64,000 nt of DNA from Rhizobium sp. 007 (GTDB lineage Bacteria; Pseudomonadota; Alphaproteobacteria; Rhizobiales; Rhizobiaceae). Below the pieces are notes generated by a model. It ran no database searches. It worked only from the letters and a program-made list of their open reading frames with translations, and had not been told where the DNA came from. The translations under genes and the position numbers were made by a program. Positions 44,134 to 53,962 of this stretch are shown here, piece after piece (within the stretch, counting starts at the first letter, position 1; each line of letters begins with the position of its first letter). Where the stretch lies: NCBI RefSeq assembly GCF_015353075.1, contig NZ_CP064187.1, positions 3,415,001-3,479,000 on the forward strand, written 5' to 3'.

Positions 44134-44976
44134 TTATTTGATTGCGCCGGCCGCGATGCCGGCGATGAAGTGGCGCTGCAACAGCACGAAGACGACGAGG
44201 ATCGGTGCGGTCAGCAACATCGCACCCGCCATGATGCCGCCCCAAGAGACCTTGGTGAGGCCGATCAGCGTTCCAAGAGCCACCGGCGCCGTCATCATTC
44301 CGGGCCTGGAATTGATGAGCAGCGGCCAGAGATAGTTGTTCCAGGATGCCAGGAAGAGAATGATCGAGAGCGCCGCCATTGTCGGACGGGCAAGCGGCAA
44401 GGCGATGCGCAGGAAGATCTGCCACTCCTTGACGCCTTCGACGCGGGCGGCATCGAAGAGCTCGTTCGGCATCATCGAGAAGGACTGGCGCATGAAGAGC
44501 ACGCCCAGCGAATTGAAGAGCGGCGGGACGATCAGCGCCACCCAGGTATTCGCCAGCTTGAATTCACGCGCCACCATGATGAATTGCGGGATCACGACGA
44601 CGGCGAAAGGCAGGGTGATCGTGCCGAGAATGATGGCTGTGACGACGGAGCGGCCGGCGAATCGATAGCGGGCAAGCGCCCAGCCGGCCATCGATGTCAG
44701 GAGCACCGACAAGAAGGTGTAGATGACCGCGACGGTGATCGAGATGAACATCGCCCGAAGAAAATTTGTATCGGCCTCCAGGTTCCTGAAATTCTCAACG
44801 AAATTCGTCGACGGCCAGAGCACGATGTCCGGGCTGAAAATGCCATTGTCCGGCATGGTCGAGAAGACGAACATCATCCAGAGCGGAAAGAGCCAGATGA
44901 TGGCAAGCGGCGTCAGCACGATATGCAGCGCAATCTTGCGCATTAAGAGGGACTGCGACTTGGACCTCGACTTCAT
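44134..44976 (-). CDS. Sugar ABC transporter permease (MalG type)
   Basis: A 280-residue six-helix protein with the EAA-like loop SMMPNELFDAARVEGVKEWQ. It overlaps the upstream permease gene by ATGA at 44973-44976. Confidence 0.92.
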   Translation of the reverse strand: MKSRSKSQSLLMRKIALHIVLTPLAIIWLFPLWMMFVFSTMPDNGIFSPDIVLWPSTNFVENFRNLEADTNFLRAMFISITVAVIYTFLSVLLTSMAGWALARYRFAGRSVVTAIILGTITLPFAVVVIPQFIMVAREFKLANTWVALIVPPLFNSLGVLFMRQSFSMMPNELFDAARVEGVKEWQIFLRIALPLARPTMAALSIILFLASWNNYLWPLLINSRPGMMTAPVALGTLIGLTKVSWGGIMAGAMLLTAPILVVFVLLQRHFIAGIAAGAIK

Positions 44977-45833
44977 TTCGGCTCCCTCCCCACCCAGAGA
45001 TTGAAAAGCGAAATCGCAATCGCCAATGCGGCTATCGTGTAGGCGATCGCCGACGCGTAGCCGAAATTCAGCGATGTGAAGCCCTGCCGGTAAAGAAGCA
45101 GGCCGAGCGTTTCCGTGCCCCCGCCGGGGCCGCCGCGATTGGTAATGAGGAAGGGTTCGGTGAAAAGCTGCATCGTGCCGATCACCGACAGCACCACGCA
45201 GAAGAGGACGATCGGCTTCAGGAGCGGCAGGGTGATGTGAAAGAACTGCTGTACCTTGCTGACGCGATCGAGCGTCGCAGCCTCGTAGACATCCTCAGGG
45301 ATCGACTGCAAGCCGGCTAAGATGATGATCGCGTTATAGCCGGCCCAGCGCCAGGTAACGGCGATTATGACGAGGGCCATCGCCGCGTTCGCATTGTCGA
45401 ACCAGGAAACGGGAGCGATGCCGACCGAACCGATCAGCTTGTTGACGATGCCGAAGTCGATGCTGAACATCAGCCGGAAGACGGCGGCATAGGCGACCTC
45501 GCCGACGACGACGGGCGCGAAGAAGGCGAAGCGGAAAAGAGGCCGCGCCTTCAGCAGCGGCGAATTTAAGAGCACCGCCATGACGGTTGCAAGCGCAATC
45601 ATCACCGGTACCTGGATGACCAGGATGATCAGCGTGTTGTAGAGCGCGTTATAGAAAGCCGGGTCGCCGAAAAGGCGCCCCCAATTCGACGCAAGGCTGA
45701 ATTTCCAGGGATTGACGCGCGTATTCTGGAACGAAATCAAGAACGAGTTGATGATCGGCCAGACCCAGAAGGTCGCGAAGACCAGCAGATAGGGCGCAAG
45801 GAACGCATAGGCGCTCCGGGTCCTGAACGGCAT
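44973..45833 (-). CDS. Sugar ABC transporter permease (MalF type)
   Basis: A 286-residue six-helix protein starting MPFRTRSAYAFLAPYLLVF, with the ATPase contact loop SIPEDVYEAATLDRVSKVQQ. AGGAGG precedes the ATG. It follows the binding-protein gene and a strong stem-loop. Confidence 0.92.
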   Translation of the reverse strand: MPFRTRSAYAFLAPYLLVFATFWVWPIINSFLISFQNTRVNPWKFSLASNWGRLFGDPAFYNALYNTLIILVIQVPVMIALATVMAVLLNSPLLKARPLFRFAFFAPVVVGEVAYAAVFRLMFSIDFGIVNKLIGSVGIAPVSWFDNANAAMALVIIAVTWRWAGYNAIIILAGLQSIPEDVYEAATLDRVSKVQQFFHITLPLLKPIVLFCVVLSVIGTMQLFTEPFLITNRGGPGGGTETLGLLLYRQGFTSLNFGYASAIAYTIAALAIAISLFNLWVGREPK

Positions 45834-45877
45834 TTATTTCCTCCTCACAAGCGAAACGAGCCACCTTGTAGGTGAAT

Positions 45878-45902
45878 GCCGGGCGCGCACCTGGCGCCCG
45901 GC
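45878..45902. other. Intercistronic stem-loop after the binding-protein gene
   Basis: GCCGGGCGC (45878-45886) pairs perfectly with GCGCCCGGC (45894-45902) around a seven-base loop, between the binding-protein stop and the first permease. No T tract follows. As in the operon at 24300-28658, it probably sets a higher message level for the binding protein. Confidence 0.6.
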
Positions 45903-45909
45903 CGGTTGC

Positions 45910-47184
45910 TCATTCTGCGATCGGAAGGCCGGTCGCCGAGGCGATCTGGTTGGCCGCATCGTCAAGTGCAGCTTTCGCATCCGGATAACCGCCCGCGAAA
46001 TACTTCGTCTGCGCTGCCTTGTAGATCGCGTCCGCATCGCTCTGAAACGCCGTCCCGCGGCTCGGCACGATCTTCGGCAGCGTCGAAAGGATATCTGCCC
46101 AGACCTTCTGCCCGCCCCAGTAAGGCAGCGGCTCGTTGACGAAAGGATCCTGGACGGCCGACAGCAGCGAAGGGACGAGGCCAAAGGACTTCAGCATCGT
46201 GACCTGGCCCTCATTGGTTGCCAGCGCATAGTTCAGATAGGCCCAGGCCGCTTCCTTGTTTTCGGAATTGGCGTTGATGGCGAGCGACGAACCGCCGAGG
46301 TTTGCGGCATGCGGGCCGTCAGGCGTGAGGCTCGGCATCATGTAGACGCCCCATTTGCCGGAAAGGTCCGGCGAGCCTGAGCGTATCGTGCCCTCGTACC
46401 AGCCGCCATACATCTGGCTTGCGACCTTGCCGGCGGTATTGGCCTGGATTTTCTGGTCCCAGATGGCGGCTGTCAGCGTACCGGCGTCCTTCATCTGCTT
46501 GACCTTTTCGAGGGTCGCGACGCAGGCCGGCCGGTTGATCGTGATCGTCTGGCCGTCGGTGGAGAAATAGCCGCAGCCCTGCTCGTTGGCGATCATCCGG
46601 AACCATTCGCTATCGCCGTTGAAATCGGCCTGGGCCATGACGACGCCGGGATTGGCTTCGGAAATCTTCTTACCGGCGGCGATGAAATCGTCCCAATTCT
46701 TGATCGTTGCCGGATCGACGCCGGCCTTTTCATAGAAATCGCGGCGGTAAAAGACGGCGACCGGGCCGGAATCCCACGGCATCGCATAGGCGACGTCATC
46801 CACCTCCAGCTCGGTGCGTTTGAAGTCCGGGAATTTCGCCTGGATTTCCGCCGTATAGCCGAGATCCTTCAGGTTGGCGAAGCAGTCCGGGAAGCGGTTC
46901 CAGAAGATTTCCGCCTCGAAATTTTCGATCGTCACGATGTCCGGCAGGCCGTCGCCGCCGGCTGCGCAGCCGGCAAGAGTCTTGTCGAAGACTTGGCTGT
47001 TCCCGAGGTCTTCGACCGTGACTTTGATATCGGGATATTGCTTGTTGAAGCCTTCGAGCGTGGATTTCAGCGCCGATGCCGCGACGTTCCAGCTCCAGAT
47101 GGTGAGATTGCCCGACTGCGCGAATGCGGAACCGGAAGAAAGCAGCGCGACCGCAGCGGTCGCACCGATAAGTTTGAAGCGCAT
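45910..47184 (-). CDS. Sugar ABC transporter substrate-binding protein
   Basis: A 424-residue periplasmic protein. The signal peptide MRFKLIGATAAVALLSSGS is cut after AFA near residue 22. The mature protein has LTIWSWNVAASALKSTL and GDGLPDIVTIENFEAEIF, typical of family 1 oligosaccharide binders. It heads a five-gene operon. The divergent AraC regulator starts 92 bases away. Specificity is unknown; alpha-galactosides or other oligosaccharides are possible. Confidence 0.9.
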   Translation of the reverse strand: MRFKLIGATAAVALLSSGSAFAQSGNLTIWSWNVAASALKSTLEGFNKQYPDIKVTVEDLGNSQVFDKTLAGCAAGGDGLPDIVTIENFEAEIFWNRFPDCFANLKDLGYTAEIQAKFPDFKRTELEVDDVAYAMPWDSGPVAVFYRRDFYEKAGVDPATIKNWDDFIAAGKKISEANPGVVMAQADFNGDSEWFRMIANEQGCGYFSTDGQTITINRPACVATLEKVKQMKDAGTLTAAIWDQKIQANTAGKVASQMYGGWYEGTIRSGSPDLSGKWGVYMMPSLTPDGPHAANLGGSSLAINANSENKEAAWAYLNYALATNEGQVTMLKSFGLVPSLLSAVQDPFVNEPLPYWGGQKVWADILSTLPKIVPSRGTAFQSDADAIYKAAQTKYFAGGYPDAKAALDDAANQIASATGLPIAE

Positions 47185-47276
47185 TGAAAATCCTCCCTTT
47201 TCAATTGCCGTCCTTTAGCGAACGTGGCTAAGTTATCTGTAAGGGAGCCGCTGTCTCCTAAAAAGGGAATATCAAT

Positions 47277-48182
47277 TTGGCGGAAAGTAAGGTTGCCAGC
47301 AGAGCCATCTATCAACCGGGCGCAAGCAGCATCGAAGGCTCGCCGACAGAGCTGCAGCTGTTTCATGCTCATCCACCGGTGATGGCGATGCCGCACTGGC
47401 ATGCGCAGGTGGAGGTGAATTACATCATGCGGGGCACTGTGCATTACCGCATGAACGATCACGAAATGACGCTAAAGGCTGGCGACATGTGCCTCTTCTG
47501 GGGCGGCCAGCCGCATCAGATGGATGAATCCTCGGAAGATTCGCTCTACGCAGGTGCCCATTTGCCGCTTGTCTATTTCTTCCGCCTCCGCCTTCCCGCT
47601 GAAATCTCCAGCCGCCTGATGAAGGGCTCGACGCTGTTGACGTCTGCCACCGATGCCGCGGACAAAGAGAACTTTTCCCGCTGGTTCCGCTACGCGAATT
47701 CGGGCAATCCGGCAAAGGCGCAGCATGCCGTCGACGAGTTGCTGCTCCGTATCGAGCGCATCGCATTCGAACCCTATTCGATGACGGTCGTCGGCTACGG
47801 TGGAACGGAGGCCGATCAGCCCCATGCGCAACCGTCACGCAGCATAGTCAGGATGTGCGATTTCATCGCCGCCAATTTCATGGAGGACATCGACACCGTC
47901 GATATCGCCCGGGCGGCGGACCTGCATCCGAAATATGCAATGAACGTCTTCAAGAAATCGACTGGAATGACGCTCAGCAAATATCTCAATCTGCTGCGCC
48001 TCTCCCGCGCCCAGGCATTGCTGATGGCCGACGATACCAATGTGCTTCAGGTGGCGATGGACAGCGGTTTCGGCTCCATCAGCGCCTTCAACAAATCCTT
48101 CCGCCACATCGCCGGCATGTCTCCCTCGGACTTCCGAAGAGACATTCGCCTCGCCACATCCAGCGGCGCACCGGCAAGCTAG
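47277..48182 (+). CDS. AraC family regulator with cupin sugar-sensing domain
   Basis: A 301-residue regulator. The N-terminal cupin (about 25-120) has PHWHAQVEVNYIMRGTVHYR and a second motif with FWGGQPHQM; the C-terminal AraC domain (about 190-295) has two helix-turn-helices including VAMDSGFGSISAFNKSFRHI. A TTG start at 47277 is used with AAGGGA upstream. It resembles MelR-like activators and should activate the divergent ABC operon. Confidence 0.87.
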   Translation: MAESKVASRAIYQPGASSIEGSPTELQLFHAHPPVMAMPHWHAQVEVNYIMRGTVHYRMNDHEMTLKAGDMCLFWGGQPHQMDESSEDSLYAGAHLPLVYFFRLRLPAEISSRLMKGSTLLTSATDAADKENFSRWFRYANSGNPAKAQHAVDELLLRIERIAFEPYSMTVVGYGGTEADQPHAQPSRSIVRMCDFIAANFMEDIDTVDIARAADLHPKYAMNVFKKSTGMTLSKYLNLLRLSRAQALLMADDTNVLQVAMDSGFGSISAFNKSFRHIAGMSPSDFRRDIRLATSSGAPAS

Positions 48183-48239
48183 ACTGGTTCCCGTCCATAA
48201 ACGATAAACTTCTAAAACGGTGTGAGGAATCACGATATT

Positions 48240-48258
48240 GCCGGGCGTAAAGCCCGGC
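48240..48258. terminator. Stem-loop after the AraC gene
   Basis: GCCGGGC (48240-48246) and GCCCGGC (48252-48258) form a perfect seven-base stem with loop GTAAA, 58 bases after the AraC stop. No T tract follows, so it is a weak terminator candidate. Confidence 0.4.
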
Positions 48259-48329
48259 TGCTTCAGGTACACCTTTAGGTCAAACTACTGATTCTAAAGA
48301 CAAACCCGCAACCGCCGGGCAGCCCGAGA

Positions 48330-48760
48330 ATGCGCCAAGAACGCACCGTCCAGGCCAGTGTATTCGAGCTCTTTCGCCGAACAGGAGATCGGTCGTTAAT
48401 TGAAGGCGATGTCGCAATGGTCGGATGAGCATCGCGATCTGCCCGGGCTGGTGACGCGGGACGCCCGGCATGGTCTCAAGGAGACCACCCATTGGGGGAT
48501 GTCGGCCGAGGCAGTGCCGCGCTGCGCATTGCTCAAGCATCGCCAGTTGAGTTGTCAGGAGTTGGCGTTCCATGTGGAAGTGTCCGCCCCGTTCCGGGCT
48601 TTTGCCCGACAGCCGTGGGGGCGGAGCCCGAGGAAGTCTGTCCTCCACAAGACGATCAGCGCGATCCGGCCGCAAACCTTTGAAGAGATCAACCGGGTGC
48701 TGCTGGCTCGTAGAGGTCTCAACCGGCATGCCGGGATAGATCTGATCCGCCTTGAGACAA
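48330..48760 (+). pseudogene. Decayed ISNCY-type transposase, N-terminal fragment
   Basis: The fragment begins MRQERTVQASVFELF (48330), shifts frame near 48372, continues FAEQEIGR, meets a TAA at 48397, then reads LKAMSQWSDEHRDLPGLVTR and later HKTISAIRPQTFEEINRVLL. This is the start of ISNCY/IS1182-like transposases as I know them. The rest of the transposase, with the catalytic residues, is missing; similarity fades after about 48745. It marks an old insertion and the left edge of the sensor-kinase region. Confidence 0.72.
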
Positions 48761-48880
48761 CCTTGAACCACCCCGGCCCGCGCCAGGCCAGATCAGCGAG
48801 ACCCGGATTGCGAGCGCCCAGCCATAGGAGCAATATAAGGAACACATAATACATCTGGCCGTCTGGGGAACTCGGCGATC

Positions 48881-51800
48881 ATGTTACGGAATCACTTAAT
48901 CCTCGCCGTCGCCGGCGTCGTTCTCGTTTTAAGTCTAGTCCTGGCCGGTCTATGGATCTGGACGGGAAACGTCATCGTCTCGATCATGTCCGAGCGCCTG
49001 ATCCGAGAGGTGACGCATGCTGTGCATCGCGACGTCGGTCATTTGGTGCGGGGCGCCGACAAAGCGGTTTCCCGGTTGGCCAATGGTCTTGTTCGTCACG
49101 ACCTATCGCCCGGCGACCCAGATGCTGTCGCACAGGAGCTCCATGCATTGCTGGCCGAGGAACCCGATGTCGACTGGATGTTTTTCGGCAACGAGGCCGG
49201 CGGGATGGTTTCGGTCGGGCGATTGGCAGATTCAAGCGTCGTGTTTCTGATCACCGATAAATTTCGCGCAGGCGTCGTGCGCGAGTTCGAAGCACTGCCA
49301 AGCGGCAGGATCGGCCGATTGCGGAAGTCGGAAGGCGCGATCGATGCACGCCGGAGGATTTGGTACGCGCAGGCCAAGGAGACGGGCAAGCGATACTGGA
49401 CCGAGCCCTATCTCGGTGTGGCCGAGCCGATCTTGGGCATCTCGCTCTCCGTCCCGGTCTTCAACAAGAACCGCAACTTCGTCGGGGTGTGCGGGATCGA
49501 TCTCATCCTCACTCAGCTTTCCAGGTTCTTGCAGACGCTCGAAATCGGCGACAACGGCAGGGCCTTCATCATCGATGCCACCGGACATTTGATTGGCGCG
49601 TCGGGAGGAGTATCACCCGTCACCATCGGCGCCGACGGCGGGCACCTGCGCCTGCAGGCATCAGAGGCGACCGATCCCATCGTTCGCGAAACCGCCCGCT
49701 ACCTTCGTCGGTACCCTGGCATCGCCGGGTCCTCGTCACCCGGACCGCACGTGTTTTCCTTCAGTGACCCCGAGGGCGGCAGGATCTATGCGGCGGTCGA
49801 TCGCGCCGCTGTCCCCGGCGCACTTAACTGGACCATCATCTCAGCGGTGCCAGCTTCGGATTTCCTGATGCCTGTATATCGTGCGGCCTATCTCTCGATA
49901 GGCGTCGGAACGGTCATCGTCGCTGTCTTCGGGGTCCTCGGACTAGGGCTGGTCGGTCGCACGTTGCGGCCGCTGACTGCCTTGACGCAGGCGGCGCACG
50001 CGATTGCAAACGGCGAATGGCGAGACGTGCCCAAGGTTCGTCGAAACGATGAGGTCGGCCTGCTTGCCCAGGCGTTCGCTCTCATGACCTTCCGTCTCAA
50101 GGAGACATTGGAGGGCCTGCGTCGAAGCGAGGCCAACTTCGCAGAAGCGCAACACGTTGCCCATGTCGGCTATTGGGAACGTGACCTCGGCACAGACTGT
50201 CTTACCTGGTCAGACGAGACATACCGCATCTTTGGGCTGACGCCGCGCGCAGACACGGTGGTCAGTCTTGCCGAAGCGGTTGAGCGGATCCATCCAGAGG
50301 ATCGGTCGAGCTGGAGCAAGGCCGCGGCAGAGGCCGTGCGTGGCGAATCTCGCTACGACTTGGAGTACCGCATCGTCCGGCCCAGCGGCGAGCTGCGCAT
50401 CGTTCACAGCCAGGGCGATCTAACAAGGGACGCGTCGGGACGGCCGCACAGCATGTTTGGTACGATCCAGGACGTTACCGAGCGCAAGCGGGTGGAAGAA
50501 GCGCTGCGGGACAGCGAGGAGCAGTGGAGAGCCGTATTCGAGAACAATCCGACGATGTACTTCATGGTGGACGCGAGTGGCACCGTCGTGTCTGTGAATC
50601 CCTTTGGGGCGGAGCAGCTTGGGTACACCGTCGACGAACTGATCAACCGACCCGTACAGGACATCTTTCACGAGGCAGACCGAGAAACCGTCCAGAGGCA
50701 TGCGGCCGCCTGTCTCGAACATCTCGGCCGAGCCATGAGCTGGGAACTGCGCAAGATACGCAAGGACGGCTCGATGCTCTGGGTCCGCGAGACGGCCCGA
50801 GCGATGGTGATCAAGAAGCGACCTGTCATCCTGATCGTGTGCGAGGACATCACCGAGCGCAAGCGCGCCGAAGAGGCCGCCCGGCGGAGTGAAGAAGAGC
50901 TTCGCGAGGTCATCGAGACAGTTCCGGCGATGGTGTGGACCGCCTTGCCCGACGGCCGTGTCGATTTCATCAATCGGCGTTGGCAGGAGTTCACAGGCTT
51001 GTCCCTGGACGCAACGGCAAGAGCGAGCGGGGGCGCTGAAGCCCGATTTCACCCCGACGACCTTGAGCAGTATATGTCCCGGTGGCGTGCCTCCTTGACC
51101 ACGGGCCACCCGTTCGAGGTTGAGGTGCGGATCCGTCGGGCGGCCGACGGCGAATATCGCTGGTGGTTTGAAAATGCCGTGCCGCTGCACGATGAGCACG
51201 GAAACATTCTCAAATGGTATGGGTTTCTCGTCGACATTGATGATCGCAAGCGGGCCGAGGAGGCCCTGCAGAAGGCGCAGGCCGAGCTCGCGCATGTCGC
51301 GCGCGTGACGACGATGGGCGCCCTGACCTCCTCCATCGCCCACGAGGTTAACCAGCCGCTCGCCGCCGTGGTCGCCAACGCCAACGCCGCCCTGCATTGG
51401 CTCGCCAGCCAGCCCCCCAACCTCGACGAGGCGCGGGAGACGGTGACGCGCATCGTCCGTGACGGGCACCGGGCCGGCGAAGTCATCGGCCGAGTGCGCG
51501 CGCTCCTGAAGAAGACAGCCACTGTCACGGCGCAGGTGGACCTGAACGGCCTCGTCGAAGATTCGGTAGCCCTCGTCCAAGGTGAGGTACGCCGCCATCG
51601 GATCCTGCTACGGACCGAGTTGGCTAACGACCTCCCGCGCGTTGCGGGCGACCGGGTGCAGTTGCAGCAGGTAATCCTAAACCTGGTGATGAACGGCGTC
51701 GAGGCGATGAAGACGATCGCGGACCGGCCACGCAAGCTGCTGATCAGGTCCCTACTCGACGCATCCGGGGCCGTGCTGGTCGAAGTGCAGGACACCGGCG

Positions 51801-52030
51801 TCGGATTGGAACCGCAGAGTGTGGAGCGGGTGTTCGAGGCGTTTTACACGACGAAGGCAGAGGGTCTCGGCATGGGCTTGGCCATCTGCCGGTCGATCAT
51901 CGAGGCGCACGGGGGGCGGCTGTGGGCCAGGCCGAATGAGCCTTGGGGAGCTGTGTTTCAATTCACCCTGCCTTCAGCCCCGGACGAGAGCGCTCCTGGC
52001 GAGCACCCCGGCCTAACGCCGGCAGTGTGA
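48881..52030 (+). CDS. Large Cache-HAMP-PAS sensor histidine kinase
   Basis: A 1049-residue membrane kinase. A first membrane helix (about 7-29) is followed by a periplasmic double-Cache-like domain with SVPVFNKNRNFVGVCGIDLI, a second helix (about 335-358), HAMP to about 410, then three PAS domains with PAC ends (about 415-540, 545-665 and 670-795; each ends like DVTERKR, DITERKR or DIDDRKR). The kinase core has H820 or near in SSIAHEVNQP, N-box NLVMNGVEAM (about 933), DTGVGL (about 970) and GLGMGLAI (about 995). The phosphoacceptor and ATPase are complete. It probably feeds the FixJ-type regulator at 52932. The ligand is not predictable. Confidence 0.88.
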   Translation: MLRNHLILAVAGVVLVLSLVLAGLWIWTGNVIVSIMSERLIREVTHAVHRDVGHLVRGADKAVSRLANGLVRHDLSPGDPDAVAQELHALLAEEPDVDWMFFGNEAGGMVSVGRLADSSVVFLITDKFRAGVVREFEALPSGRIGRLRKSEGAIDARRRIWYAQAKETGKRYWTEPYLGVAEPILGISLSVPVFNKNRNFVGVCGIDLILTQLSRFLQTLEIGDNGRAFIIDATGHLIGASGGVSPVTIGADGGHLRLQASEATDPIVRETARYLRRYPGIAGSSSPGPHVFSFSDPEGGRIYAAVDRAAVPGALNWTIISAVPASDFLMPVYRAAYLSIGVGTVIVAVFGVLGLGLVGRTLRPLTALTQAAHAIANGEWRDVPKVRRNDEVGLLAQAFALMTFRLKETLEGLRRSEANFAEAQHVAHVGYWERDLGTDCLTWSDETYRIFGLTPRADTVVSLAEAVERIHPEDRSSWSKAAAEAVRGESRYDLEYRIVRPSGELRIVHSQGDLTRDASGRPHSMFGTIQDVTERKRVEEALRDSEEQWRAVFENNPTMYFMVDASGTVVSVNPFGAEQLGYTVDELINRPVQDIFHEADRETVQRHAAACLEHLGRAMSWELRKIRKDGSMLWVRETARAMVIKKRPVILIVCEDITERKRAEEAARRSEEELREVIETVPAMVWTALPDGRVDFINRRWQEFTGLSLDATARASGGAEARFHPDDLEQYMSRWRASLTTGHPFEVEVRIRRAADGEYRWWFENAVPLHDEHGNILKWYGFLVDIDDRKRAEEALQKAQAELAHVARVTTMGALTSSIAHEVNQPLAAVVANANAALHWLASQPPNLDEARETVTRIVRDGHRAGEVIGRVRALLKKTATVTAQVDLNGLVEDSVALVQGEVRRHRILLRTELANDLPRVAGDRVQLQQVILNLVMNGVEAMKTIADRPRKLLIRSLLDASGAVLVEVQDTGVGLEPQSVERVFEAFYTTKAEGLGMGLAICRSIIEAHGGRLWARPNEPWGAVFQFTLPSAPDESAPGEHPGLTPAV

Positions 52031-52097
52031 GGTGGCGGGTCCTGGCGACACCTCATGCATCACCTTCGACGTGCAGCCTGGCGTCTGCAGCCCCTCA

Positions 52098-52502
52098 TCA
52101 ATCATTGTCGCCGTCGCTACCGCGCGCTAGCGCAGAACGGATGCACTTCAGCAGATCCTGCTCGCCAAACGGCTTTGCCAGATAGCCGACAATGTCCGGA
52201 CCCAACCCACGCGCGTGCACATTCTCGTTCGGATAGGCTGTGATCAGAACGGTCGGAATGCTCTCGCCCAACGCAACGAGGCTGCGGTGCAGATCAAGCC
52301 CACTCATTCCGGGCATATGGATGTCCGTTACCAGGCAGGCCGTGCGGTTTAGATGGGGGAATTTCAAGAAATCATCGGCGGATGAAAAAGCCTCGGCATC
52401 AAATCCCAGCGACCTCATGAGTCCCTTGGTGGCCTCGCGCATCGACTGGTCATCATCGACGATCGCAATTAGAGGCTTCTTCGTTGGCACTGCTGCCTCC
52501 AA
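52098..52502 (-). CDS. Single-domain response regulator
   Basis: A 134-residue receiver without an output domain. The acidic pair is in IVDDDQSM, the phosphorylated aspartate in CLVTDIHMPGMSGLD, the threonine in LITAYPN and the lysine in YLAKPFGEQD. It is close to FixJ-type receivers. Convergent to the kinase gene, it may act as a phosphate sink or a shuttle between the kinase and another protein. Confidence 0.85.
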   Translation of the reverse strand: MEAAVPTKKPLIAIVDDDQSMREATKGLMRSLGFDAEAFSSADDFLKFPHLNRTACLVTDIHMPGMSGLDLHRSLVALGESIPTVLITAYPNENVHARGLGPDIVGYLAKPFGEQDLLKCIRSALARGSDGDND

Positions 52503-52535
52503 ATTCGCGATAGGCGTTATTGCAGAAATCTAGGT

Positions 52536-52931
52536 GTGGTCGCGGCTGTAAGATACATCAGCCTGCAGGGGCCACAAAGGCATAGGGAGCTATACGATGG
52601 TATAGATTGTTTACGACTTGTCGTCGCGAAGAGCCGATCTCGCCAGGATGAGTTTTTGGTCCAGCTGGCTGCCGGCTTGGCGTGCGGGCGATGGCAGGAG
52701 GTGCAACGCCTTAGCCGGCAGCCCGATCCCATCATAACTGGCCTTGTGGCTGAGGGAATTAGGGCGCATTCTGATGTGCGAGAAAGCTTCGGTTCGGCAC
52801 CGGCTGAGGAGAGAGGGGAGTGTTCTCATTGCGGCATCGCCACTCTGTCGGTTGGGCTCGCCCCGATGCCGCAGCAGCGGGTGCAGACACCGCGTGTCCG
52901 CAAGAGCCGGCTCCCCCTGAGGTGCGCTGAC
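52536..52931. other. Gene-free stretch between divergent regulators
   Basis: The 396 bases upstream of the FixJ-type regulator are open in its frame, but the residues there are unlike any receiver start and the composition looks non-coding. I see no convincing promoter, repeat or small gene here. Confidence 0.4.
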
Positions 52932-53567
52932 ATGAGGGAGGTGCCAGCAACCGCCATCGTCATCGATGATGATCCGGCGATCCGCGAGGCGCTTGGCAGC
53001 CTGCTGCGATCCGTCGGTTTTGACGTGAAACTCCTTGCCTCTGTGGACGACTTCCTCAAGTCTGGACGACCCAACGGGCCGACCTGCCTCGTGCTGGATG
53101 TTCGGCTGCCGGGACAAAGCGGTCTTGAATTTCAACGAGAGTTATCGCGGAGAAATATTCAGCTGCCGATCGTCTTCATCACCGGGCATGGCGACATTCC
53201 CATGTCCGTCCAGGCGATGAAAGGGGGCGCGATTGAGTTCCTGACGAAACCGTTCCGCGAGCAGGATCTACTCGACGCCGTTCACGTCGGCCTGGCGCGC
53301 GACCGCGCTTGGATTGAGAATGAAAAAGCGTTGGCGAAGTTGCGTGCGAGTTTTGATAGCCTGACCCCGCGGGAGCGCGAGGTGATGGCTATGGTGGTGA
53401 TTGGACGGCTTAATAAACAGATCGCCGCCGATCTGGGCGTGAGCGAAATTACCGTAAAGGTTCATCGCAGCCAGGTCATGCAGAAGATGCGTGCCAAGTC
53501 CTTGCCCGAACTCGCCCTCATGGCGGACAAGCTGAAGCTCGAGCCAGGAAAGCCGCAAGGCTCTTAG
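52932..53567 (+). CDS. FixJ-type response regulator (receiver plus LuxR helix-turn-helix)
   Basis: A 211-residue regulator. The receiver (about 5-120) has VIDDDPAIREAL, the phosphorylated aspartate in CLVLDVRLPGQSGLE, and the lysine in FLTKPFREQDL. The LuxR-type domain (about 145-205) has LTPREREVMAMVVIGRLNKQ and IAADLGVSEITVKVHRSQVM. The ATG at 52932 is preferred because GAGG lies nine bases upstream. It is the likely output of the adjacent PAS kinase. Confidence 0.87.
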   Translation: MREVPATAIVIDDDPAIREALGSLLRSVGFDVKLLASVDDFLKSGRPNGPTCLVLDVRLPGQSGLEFQRELSRRNIQLPIVFITGHGDIPMSVQAMKGGAIEFLTKPFREQDLLDAVHVGLARDRAWIENEKALAKLRASFDSLTPREREVMAMVVIGRLNKQIAADLGVSEITVKVHRSQVMQKMRAKSLPELALMADKLKLEPGKPQGS

Positions 53568-53621
53568 GTCCGCCCGGCCAATCCTCCCGACAAAAGAGTC
53601 CTTGGAGGGCACCGCTTGACC

Positions 53622-53951
53622 TTAATGTATCGTCACGGAATGCTGCGAAAGGCAAAGCTCCTCAAAGTCCTCTACAAGGCGGACAAGCCCGAGCGAGTAG
53701 CACAAAAGACCGAACCGCGTCCCAGTCGCGTACAGGGTAAATGCAGATGTCCGGGATTGCAAAGCTTGCCCCCCGAGAGGCGCGATTGTTTCGCGCGGCA
53801 TGACGGAAAACCTCATCAAATGCGCTTCAGGGTCCAAATTCGGCACTGATGGATAGTCTCGCGGCATCTGGATCGGATAACCTGATGCTATCGTCCAGCC
53901 TTCTGACATGCGCTGCAGATCGATTTCGATGCGGTTGAGGTCTTGTGTCAT
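53622..53951 (-). CDS. Small hypothetical protein
   Basis: A 109-residue protein counted from MTQDLNRIEIDLQRMSEGW, with AAGG ten bases upstream. The frame is open about 80 codons further but that overlaps the next gene. Sequence such as GYPIQMPRDYPSVPNLDPEAHLM suggests a compact soluble protein; no family is recognised. It follows the small exported protein at 53963 by 11 bases and may be cotranscribed. Confidence 0.6.
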   Translation of the reverse strand: MTQDLNRIEIDLQRMSEGWTIASGYPIQMPRDYPSVPNLDPEAHLMRFSVMPRETIAPLGGQALQSRTSAFTLYATGTRFGLLCYSLGLVRLVEDFEELCLSQHSVTIH

Positions 53952-53962
53952 GGTGACAATCC

